Assembly (NCBI GenBank): GCA_003164035.1
Contig: PLRS01000141.1
Coordinates: 88,541 to 136,559 of the forward strand
Origin: Bryobacterales bacterium
GTDB taxonomy: Bacteria; Acidobacteriota; Terriglobia; Bryobacterales; Bryobacteraceae
DNA: 48,019 nt
Reading direction: 5' to 3'
The notes beneath the pieces were generated by a model that had not been told where the DNA came from, searched no databases, and saw only the letters and a list, made by a program, of their open reading frames with translations. Numbering within the stretch: position 1 is the stretch's first letter; the number at the start of each line of letters is the position of its first letter. Positions 42,488 through 48,019 of the stretch are shown piece after piece. Position numbers and translations under genes: made by a program.

Positions 42488-43903
42488 ATGAACAACCAAA
42501 TCTATGTGTTTGTGGCGCTGGGGATACTGGCGCTGCTGTTCCTGCTGAGCGGGCTGGCCAGGCTGTTTCGCAAGGCCGGCCCGCACGAGGCACTGATTGT
42601 CTACGGCTTCCGCGGCACACGCGTGGTGAAGGGCCGGGGCACGATGATTTTCCCGATGGTGGAGAATTGCCGCGGCCTGTCGCTGGAGCTGATGTCGTTC
42701 GACGTGGCTCCCAAGCAGGACCTGTACACGCGGCAGGGCGTGGCGGTAACGGTGGAAGCGGTGGCGCAGATCAAGGTGAAGTCGGACCCGGAGTCGATCC
42801 TGACCGCTTCCGAGCAGTTTCTGACCAAGTCGCCGGATGAGCGGGAAGCTCTCATTCGCCTGGTGATGGAAGGCCACCTGCGCGGCATCATCGGCCAGTT
42901 GACGGTGGAAGAGATCGTGAAACAGCCGGAAATGGTGGGCGACCGGATGCGCTCCACCTGCGCCGACGATATGACCAAGATGGGGCTGGAAGTGATTTCG
43001 TTCACCATCAAGGAAGTTCGCGATAAGAACGAATACATCACCAACATGGGCCGGCCGGACATCGCGCGCATCAAACGCGACGCCGACGTGGCCACGGCCG
43101 AAGCGGATCGCGATACCGCCATCAAGCGCGCCCAAGCGGCGCGCGAATCGGCCATCGCCAAAGCCAATGCCGATCAGGAGCGGGTGCTGGCCGAAACGCT
43201 GTCCCAGACCAAACAGGCCGAGGCGACGCGCGACCTGGAAATCAAGAAAGCTCAATACCAGGAGACGGTGAAGAAGCAGCAGGCGCAGGCCGATAAAGCG
43301 TACGAGATCCAGGCCAACGTGATGCAGCAGCAGGTGCGCGCCGAGGAAGTCACCATTCACCAGATCGAAAAGGAACACGAAGTCAAAGTGCAGGAAGCCG
43401 AGATCATGCGCCGCGATCGCGAGCTGACGGCGACCGTGCTGAAGGCGGCCGAATTCGAGCGGCAGCGCATCGAAACCCTGGCCCTGGCGGAAAAGCAGCG
43501 GCTCACCATCGAAGCCGAAGGCCAGGCGGCATCGATCCGCATGCAGGGCGAGGCGGAAGCCGACATTATCTTCAAGAAGGGCGAAGCCGAAGCCAAGGCC
43601 ATGAACGTCAAGGCGGCGGCGTACCAGGAATTCAACCAGGCGGCGATCGTGGACAAGCTGATCACGGGCATGCCCGAAATCGTGAAAGCGCTGGCCGCGC
43701 CGCTGGCCAACGTGGACAAGATCACCGTCATCTCGACCGGCAACGGCGACACCGCCGGACTGAATAAGATTACCGGCGACCTGACCAAGATGGCGGCGCA
43801 GGTCCCGGCGCTGTTTGAAACTTTGTCCGGCATGCCGTTCAGCGAACTGTTCGCCAAGGTGCGAACGATTGGCGACAAAGCACCCAAACCGAAGTCCGAG
43901 TAA
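42488..43903 (+). CDS. Flotillin family (SPFH domain) membrane scaffold protein
   Basis: 471 aa. N-terminal membrane segment (FVALGILALLFLLSGLARLF, about 6-25), SPFH domain (about 30-210: AGPHEALIVYGFRGTRVVKGRGTMI, LRGIIGQLTVEEIVKQPEMV), and a long Ala/Glu/Lys-rich coiled coil (about 210-390) with flotillin repeats such as EAEAKAMNVKAAAYQEF. The C-terminal part carries LAAPLANVDKITVISTGNGD, typical of the YqiK/FloT group. It oligomerises in the inner membrane and organises lipid microdomains. It stands between an NfeD-like and a PspA gene (14 bp gap), its usual partners. Confidence 0.95.
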   Translation: MNNQIYVFVALGILALLFLLSGLARLFRKAGPHEALIVYGFRGTRVVKGRGTMIFPMVENCRGLSLELMSFDVAPKQDLYTRQGVAVTVEAVAQIKVKSDPESILTASEQFLTKSPDEREALIRLVMEGHLRGIIGQLTVEEIVKQPEMVGDRMRSTCADDMTKMGLEVISFTIKEVRDKNEYITNMGRPDIARIKRDADVATAEADRDTAIKRAQAARESAIAKANADQERVLAETLSQTKQAEATRDLEIKKAQYQETVKKQQAQADKAYEIQANVMQQQVRAEEVTIHQIEKEHEVKVQEAEIMRRDRELTATVLKAAEFERQRIETLALAEKQRLTIEAEGQAASIRMQGEAEADIIFKKGEAEAKAMNVKAAAYQEFNQAAIVDKLITGMPEIVKALAAPLANVDKITVISTGNGDTAGLNKITGDLTKMAAQVPALFETLSGMPFSELFAKVRTIGDKAPKPKSE

Positions 43904-43917
43904 GCAAGGAGTATCCC

Positions 43918-44580
43918 ATGGCACTGTTAGAGCGAGTCTCAACCTTAATACGGGCGAATATCAACGACCTCGTGGATAAGGCCGAAGATCCGGAAAAAAT
44001 GATCAAGCAGGTGATTCTCGATATGGAGAACCAACTGTTGCAGGTCAAGACGCAGGTGGCGATATCGATCGCCGACCAGCACGTGCTGGAGAAGAAACTG
44101 GCGGAAACCGCGGAAAGCGAAAAGCAGTGGATGCACCGCGCCGATCTGGCCCTGGACAAAAAGGACGAGGCCCTGGCGCGGGCGGCACTGGAGCGCGCCA
44201 TGAGTTACCGCAACATGGCGGCGGGTTTTACTCAACAGGTGGAAGACCAGAAGCTGCAGGTGGAAAGTCTGAAGACCGCCCTGCTCAAACTGCAACAGAA
44301 GCTGGCCGAGGCGCACGCCAAGAGCGACATGCTGATCGCGCAGCACCGCCGCGCCCGCGCCATGAATAAAGCCACCGAGGCCGGACACCCCATCAGCGGG
44401 GATCCCGCCGCGGCGGCATTCGAGCGCATGAAAAACAAGGTCGACCATACCGAATCGACCGCGCAGGCCACCGCCGAACTGGTGGGCGACGACGTGGAGG
44501 AGCGCTTCGCCGCGCTGGAAAAGCAGGACGAGGTGGAGCGCCTGTTGGCCGGGCTGAAGGCCAGAAGGAGTGAAAGGTAG
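43918..44580 (+). CDS. pspA: PspA/IM30 family membrane-stress protein
   Basis: 220 aa, almost wholly helical. The amphipathic N-terminal helix ALLERVSTLIRANINDLVDK binds lipid in this family, DPEKMIKQVILDMENQLLQVKTQVA follows, and a long coiled coil (about 25-185) comes next. ESCRT-III-like PspA proteins polymerise on damaged membrane and limit proton leakage. There is no pspF or pspBC nearby; control is likely by the XRE protein of this operon. The ribosome site AAGGAG is 7 bases before the ATG. The next gene starts six bases after its stop. Confidence 0.95.
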   Translation: MALLERVSTLIRANINDLVDKAEDPEKMIKQVILDMENQLLQVKTQVAISIADQHVLEKKLAETAESEKQWMHRADLALDKKDEALARAALERAMSYRNMAAGFTQQVEDQKLQVESLKTALLKLQQKLAEAHAKSDMLIAQHRRARAMNKATEAGHPISGDPAAAAFERMKNKVDHTESTAQATAELVGDDVEERFAALEKQDEVERLLAGLKARRSER

Positions 44581-44586
44581 GGCGGT

Positions 44587-44982
44587 ATGACGCACTACGG
44601 AAAGAGCGATTGGTGGTTGATACTGGCCGTGGCGGCCGGAGTGGCGGTGACCCTGACCGCCGGCCTGTATTGGGTCGGCGGTCCGGCGCTGCTGGTGCTG
44701 ATGCTGTGTTTGTACCCGCAAACGTATCGAACCGCGGCAGGGGGTCTGATCATCCAGACGGGCCTGATACGGCGGTTCATTCCCTACGATGCGATTACGA
44801 TGGTGGCGCCGTGCACCGGCGTGAGCACGGCGCTGGCGGTGGATGGGGTGAGCATCCGCTATGGAGCGCGGTCGGAAGTGCGGATTGCGCCGGCGAACGC
44901 GGCCGCGTTCATCGCCGACGTGGCCGAGCATGCTCCGCACCTGAGCCGGCGCGAGCGCGGCTGGACGGTGTTGTTCGCGTAG
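44587..44982 (+). CDS. Membrane protein with YyaB-like bacterial PH domain
   Basis: 131 aa. Two close helices (about 10-26 and 28-48: WWLILAVAAGVAVTLTAGLYWVGGPALLVLMLC) are followed by a small beta domain: TYRTAAGGLIIQTGLIRRFIPYDAITMVAPC, VDGVSIRYGARSEVRIAPANAAAFIADV. The order fits the bacterial PH-like (bPH_4, formerly DUF1200) family. It is the last gene of the XRE-NfeD-flotillin-PspA operon, six bases after pspA, and may be a lipid-side adaptor. The function of this family is not well known. Confidence 0.85.
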   Translation: MTHYGKSDWWLILAVAAGVAVTLTAGLYWVGGPALLVLMLCLYPQTYRTAAGGLIIQTGLIRRFIPYDAITMVAPCTGVSTALAVDGVSIRYGARSEVRIAPANAAAFIADVAEHAPHLSRRERGWTVLFA

Positions 44983-45024
44983 AAACAGTCCGCGTCGAGT
45001 CTCCGAACTCTCCAGAAACCCAGA

Positions 45025-45106
45025 GGGCGGGACAGACGATCGTCTTTCGTCGTCTGTCAGGCTGCTACGGGCGACAGACCACAAGGAACGATGGTCTGCC
45101 CCACGG
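45025..45106. repeat. Palindromic repeat family B, copy 2
   Basis: The same two-lobed plan as 22883-22982: left hairpin ACAGACGA/TCGTCTGT (45032-45057), right hairpin CAGACCA/TGGTCTG (45075-45098), and GGGCGGGACAG...CTGCCCCAC outer ends with weaker pairing. The linker GTCAGGCTGCTA is shared exactly with copy 1. A 27-base segment just before it (44994-45020) also matches 22722-22748, so the two loci share a longer module. It lies after the PH-domain gene and before the stop of the convergent ketosynthase. Confidence 0.75.
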
Positions 45107-45116
45107 TGAAACCGTC

Positions 45117-46367
45117 CTAGCCGCGGCGCAGGGCTAGAGCGGAATTCTTGCTGCCAAACGCGATGCAATTGGCAATGGCGTGTTCGATATCCAGTTTGCG
45201 GCACTGGCCGGGAATGTAATCCAGGTCGCAATCGGGGTCGGGCTCCTCGATGTTGAGGGTGGGGGCGGCGACGCCGTCGCGCATGGCCAGCAGGGTGGCC
45301 GCGATGCCGGCGGCGCCGCAAGCGCCCTGGGGATGGCCGATCAGGCTTTTCAGCGACGAGCCGGGCAGGCGGTAGGCGTGGCCGTTGAAAGCCAACTTAA
45401 CGGCGCGGGTTTCGATGCGGTCGTTGAGCTCGGTGGAAGTGCCGTGATAGTTGATGTAGTCCACGTCGGACGGCGCGATGCCGGCCTCTTTCAACGCCAG
45501 GCCGATGGCGCGGGCCGGTTCCTCGCCGCACTCTTCCAGGCGCACGCGGTGGTAGGCCTCGCAGGTGGACCCGTAGCCCACGATTTCGCCGTAAATATGG
45601 GCGCCGCGCGCCTTGGCCCGTTCGCGCTCCTCGAGCACGAAGAACCAGGCGCCTTCGGCCAGCACGAAGCCGTCCCGGTCGCGGGAAAACGGCCGCGAGG
45701 CGCGCTCGGGCTCGTGGTTCCAGCGGGTGCTCATAATGCGCATGAGCTGGAACCCGCGCAGGATCAGGGGCGCGATGGGCGAATCCACGCCGCCGGCGAC
45801 CATAGTGTCCAGCATGCCCATGCGAATGTGGCGGAAGGCATAGCCGATGGCGTCGGTGGAGGAGGTGCAGCCGGTGGAAACGATGTGGCTCAAACCGCGG
45901 AACCCGAAGCGCATGGAGACTTCGCTGGCGAGCGTGCCGATGGTGCCGGTAGGAATTGTATACACGCTGCACTGCTTCAGATGGCCGGTGTAATAGAGCC
46001 GGTATTGTTCTTCGGTGAAATCCTGGCTGCCGCCGCCGGAGCCGACCAGAACGCCGATCTCGCGCAGCTCGTCGCGCGTCATGGAACCGGCATCGAGGCC
46101 GGCGTCGGCCATCGCCTCGGCCACGCTGGCCGCCGCCAGAGGCACGGCGCGCGATACGTGGGGGCGATCCTTCACCTCGACGTAGCGCTTCTCGTCGAAC
46201 TCGTCGGGCACCTGCCCGGCGATCTGAACTACAAATTCGGAAGGGTCGAAGCGGGCGATGCGCCGCACGCCGCTCTTCCCCGCTTTGGTCGCCTCCCAGA
46301 ACGTTTCCCGGCCGATCCCATTGGGGCTGACGGCCCCGATTCCCGTTACCACTACGTGGCGTTCCAC
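45117..46367 (-). CDS. Beta-ketoacyl-ACP synthase (KAS II/FabF-like)
   Basis: 416 aa. Catalytic triad intact: Cys167 in STGCTSSTDAIG, His308 in YHGTSTELND and His345 in LIGHPQGACGAAG, with the conserved lysine just before (SLKS, Lys340). The N-terminus RHVVVTGIGAVSPNG is standard. It condenses malonyl-ACP with an acyl-ACP. No fab genes or ACP are adjacent, and some positions differ from housekeeping FabF (SDVDYINYHGT is usual, but ASRPFSRDRDGFVLAEGAWFFVLE shows an unusual WFF), so it may be an accessory ketosynthase rather than the main FabF. A divergent membrane-protein gene starts 92 bp away. Confidence 0.92.
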   Translation of the reverse strand: MERHVVVTGIGAVSPNGIGRETFWEATKAGKSGVRRIARFDPSEFVVQIAGQVPDEFDEKRYVEVKDRPHVSRAVPLAAASVAEAMADAGLDAGSMTRDELREIGVLVGSGGGSQDFTEEQYRLYYTGHLKQCSVYTIPTGTIGTLASEVSMRFGFRGLSHIVSTGCTSSTDAIGYAFRHIRMGMLDTMVAGGVDSPIAPLILRGFQLMRIMSTRWNHEPERASRPFSRDRDGFVLAEGAWFFVLEERERAKARGAHIYGEIVGYGSTCEAYHRVRLEECGEEPARAIGLALKEAGIAPSDVDYINYHGTSTELNDRIETRAVKLAFNGHAYRLPGSSLKSLIGHPQGACGAAGIAATLLAMRDGVAAPTLNIEEPDPDCDLDYIPGQCRKLDIEHAIANCIAFGSKNSALALRRG

Positions 46368-46458
46368 TAGCGGACTTCCACTTTTCTCATGTACTTTGCT
46401 TTGGCCTTTTCTGGCTTTGCCTTTCGGCTTACGCTATGGTCAGTATAGGCTGAAATCG

Positions 46459-47007
46459 ATGTGTCATGCTACCGAGGTTCCCTCCACGCCTCCGATCCCC
46501 GGCTGGGTAGCCGGCCTGGCGCGGGGCGTAACCGGCGCCGGATGGATGATGGGATGGCTGGGGATCGTCTCTACGTGGCGGGGGCGGAGCTTCTGGGCGG
46601 CGGAAAACCTGATGGCCGGCGCCTTCTATCCGGGCACCGGCTGGCGGGACGATTTTGCCTATTCCACGCTGGCGGGGCTGGCGGTGTACGTGGCGATCTA
46701 CGGCGCGCTGGGCGGGTTGTTTGCCGCCGTGGTGGGCGCCCGGGTGGGTTCGCACCGCGTGCGCCTCCTGGCGCTGGGCGTGGCGCTGGCGTGGTACGTG
46801 GTGGCTTATAAGCTGATCTATCGCCATGCGCTGCCGCTGGTGGCCTTCGAATATGCGGAAACGCCGACGCTGATCGCGCACTTTATTTTCGGTTTGTGGT
46901 TGGGCCGGTATCCGAAATGGCTGGAGGCAAGGCCGGTGTCGCCGGAAACTGTCGTGGAAAGCGCGCTGGCGGAGCAGGTGGAACCGCCGGCGGGCGGCGC
47001 GGAATAG
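46459..47007 (+). CDS. Hypothetical membrane protein
   Basis: About 182 aa from the ATG at 46459; the open frame extends 5' across the ketosynthase gene but that part is not credible. Four hydrophobic helices: about 20-40, 65-90 (FAYSTLAGLAVYVAIYGALGGLFAAVVGA), 98-118 (LLALGVALAWYVVAYKLIY) and 130-150 (ALIAHFIFGLWLG). I recognise no family. A cytosolic acidic end (VSPETVVESALAEQVEPPAGG) follows. It is followed by repeat material and converges with hisA. Confidence 0.75.
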   Translation: MCHATEVPSTPPIPGWVAGLARGVTGAGWMMGWLGIVSTWRGRSFWAAENLMAGAFYPGTGWRDDFAYSTLAGLAVYVAIYGALGGLFAAVVGARVGSHRVRLLALGVALAWYVVAYKLIYRHALPLVAFEYAETPTLIAHFIFGLWLGRYPKWLEARPVSPETVVESALAEQVEPPAGGAE

Positions 47008-47016
47008 GGCGAGCTG

Positions 47017-47071
47017 GCGACAGACCACAAACAACGATGGTCTGCCCCACGAGACAGGCCAGGAGGCCTGT
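47017..47071. repeat. Family B half copy and family C short copy, adjacent
   Basis: 47017-47050 carries only the right hairpin of family B (ACAGACCA then TGGTCTGCCCCAC). Directly after it, 47052-47071 is a short family C palindrome GACAGGCCAGGAGGCCTGTC, a self-contained hairpin. They lie between the convergent membrane-protein and hisA genes, where a two-way terminator would be useful; no T-run is present. Confidence 0.65.
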
Positions 47072-47072
47072 C

Positions 47073-47768
47073 CTACTGCAGCCCGGCCAGGTCGGACAGG
47101 CTCAGGCGGCCGGTGTAGATGGCCATGCCCAGGGCCGCGTGGACGCCCATGGCCAGCAGGGCGCGGACTTCGTCGAGCGTGGTGATGCCGCCGGCGGCGG
47201 TGATCTCCAGCGCGGTGGCGGCGCGCAGGCGGCGAAACCATTCGAGGTCGGTCCCCTCCATCATGCCTTCCTTATCCACGTAGGTGCAGAGGAAACCGGA
47301 ACAATAGGGCTCCAGCGAGCGCAGCATCCCGGCGGCGGTGAAATCGGTAGCTTGGCGCCAACCCTCGACGACGATGCGGCCGTCTTTGGAATCGAGCGCA
47401 ACGATGAGGCGGTCGCGTCCGATGGCATCGCGGATGGCGGCGAGCAGCGGTTGGTTGACGCCGGTTTTGGTGAATGCCGAGGTTCCCACGATCACCTTGC
47501 GCGCTCCCTGTTCGACCAGTGCCCCCGCCCGCTCCACGCTTCGCACCCCACCGCCGACGCGGGTCGCCGCGCGGCCGGCCAGCATGCGCACCAGCTCGTC
47601 GTTGGAGCCGCGGCCCATGGCGGCGTCCAAGTCGATGACCTGAATTTCGGGAAAGGCGGCGAAGCGCTGGAGCATGGTTTCAGGCGCATCGGCTTCCAGG
47701 GCTTTTTCGCGGCCCTGCACCAGTTGCACGACTTTGCCATCCATCAGATCGATGCAAGGGAAAATCAT
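47073..47768 (-). CDS. hisA: Phosphoribosylformimino-5-aminoimidazole carboxamide ribotide isomerase
   Basis: 231 aa from the ATG at 47768 ([20 protein letters not shown]). A TIM barrel with duplicated half-barrels: the catalytic Asp in CIDLMDGK at the first strand and [15 protein letters not shown] in the middle, phosphate-binding GGGVRS (near 80) and AAGGIT near the end. It is the fourth enzyme of histidine synthesis, isomerising ProFAR to PRFAR. The upstream hisF stop overlaps this ATG (ATGA). The longer open frame reading into hisF on another frame is not real. Confidence 0.95.
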   Translation of the reverse strand: MIFPCIDLMDGKVVQLVQGREKALEADAPETMLQRFAAFPEIQVIDLDAAMGRGSNDELVRMLAGRAATRVGGGVRSVERAGALVEQGARKVIVGTSAFTKTGVNQPLLAAIRDAIGRDRLIVALDSKDGRIVVEGWRQATDFTAAGMLRSLEPYCSGFLCTYVDKEGMMEGTDLEWFRRLRAATALEITAAGGITTLDEVRALLAMGVHAALGMAIYTGRLSLSDLAGLQ

Positions 47769-48019
47769 GCCGGCCTCACCGGAATGCCGCGCCGGTCCAA
47801 TTCTTCCTTGAGCTGGTTGACGGTGTAGGTGCCGTAATGGAAGATGGAAGCGGCCAGGGCGGCATCGGCGCAGCCATCGGTAAGCACGCGCACGAAATGT
47901 TCGGGCTTGCCGGCGCCGCCGGAAGCGATTACCGGGATGTGGGTGGCTTCGGAGACGGCGCGCGTGAGGGCGCAATCGAAGCCGTCCTGTACGCCATCGG
48001 TATCCATGGAGGTGAGCAG
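47765..48019 (-). CDS. hisF: Imidazole glycerol phosphate synthase subunit HisF, 3' part
   Basis: Partial, running off the window's right edge (the 5' part lies beyond 48019). The visible part reads [41 protein letters not shown] and [11 protein letters not shown], which is the end of the HisF barrel with its second catalytic Asp region (TSMDTDG) and the phosphate-binding ASGGAG. It cyclises PRFAR with ammonia from HisH to give IGP and AICAR. Its stop TGA overlaps the hisA ATG, so the two are co-translated. Confidence 0.95.
   Translation of the reverse strand: MLTSMDTDGVQDGFDCALTRAVSEATHIPVIASGGAGKPEHFVRVLTDGCADAALAASIFHYGTYTVNQLKEELDRRGIPVRPA

Noticed and set aside
46258-46458. Longer N-terminus for the membrane protein, overlapping the ketosynthase gene on the other strand
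   Set aside because: The extra part is an antisense shadow of the ketosynthase start; the ATG at 46459 lies just before the first hydrophobic helix region.
47769-47975. Arg-rich N-terminal extension of hisA
   Set aside because: It is hisF read in the wrong frame; hisA proteins start with MIxPxIDL as at 47768.

Overview
The window is high-GC bacterial chromosome. It looks like an acidobacterium, most likely of the Bryobacterales/Solibacter type. The signs are two PadR plus ADOP ('acidobacterial duplicated orphan permease') loci and a third, broken ADOP gene, an Oar-like TonB-dependent receptor with an N-terminal carboxypeptidase-regulatory domain, many exported hydrolases, and several families of dispersed palindromic repeats between genes. 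I see no rRNA, CRISPR array, prophage or intact transposase. Two tRNA genes are present: tRNA-Arg(TCG), and a 95-nt selenocysteine tRNA (selC).

Layout. 0.5-2.1 kb: a two-gene unit made of a DHDPS/NAL-superfamily lyase with an extra C-terminal amphipathic helix, which looks like an encapsulation peptide, and a tandem-domain bacterial microcompartment (BMC) shell protein. 2.1-4.2 kb: an M13 metallopeptidase. 4.2-8.8 kb: a MITE-like palindrome, a PadR regulator with two matched operator-like sites, an ADOP permease, and an ADOP pseudogene with a large internal deletion. 9.0-13.4 kb: a glycosyltransferase-like protein, a small membrane protein, a RES-toxin remnant, a small molybdopterin-domain protein, and a membrane-fused spermidine-synthase-like protein. 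13.5-17.9 kb: an exporter operon (two FtsX-type permeases, an HlyD-type adaptor, a LolD/MacB-type ATPase). 18.0-25.7 kb: an FAH-family hydrolase, tRNA-Arg, a GH63-like hydrolase with a zinc dehydrogenase, an ACS-type MFS transporter and a Kbl-type PLP enzyme. 25.8-32.7 kb: GNAT, an unknown protein, a CPBP protease, a LolA-like exported protein, a broken toxin-antitoxin pair, and a TonB receptor. 32.7-37.9 kb: a GtaA-like glutaminase and the second PadR/ADOP locus. 37.9-41.1 kb: purU, selC, an exported unknown protein and an M48 peptidase. 41.4-45.0 kb: an operon of XRE regulator, NfeD-like protein, flotillin, PspA and bacterial-PH membrane protein. 45.1-48.0 kb: a KAS II-like ketosynthase, a membrane protein, hisA and the 3' end of hisF.

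The strongest candidate for a little-described system is the 0.5-2.1 kb pair. A Schiff-base lyase would release pyruvate and an aldehyde, the tail helix has the character of a BMC targeting peptide, and the shell gene follows with a translationally coupled overlap. The second strongest is the XRE-NfeD-flotillin-PspA-bPH membrane-stress operon. It has a clear sigma-70 promoter overlaid with inverted repeats, and a histidine-rich loop in the NfeD-like protein. The remaining genes are mostly scavenging functions (peptidases, glutaminase, glycosidase), small-molecule export and central metabolism. Toxin-antitoxin fragments and repeats mark past rearrangement.
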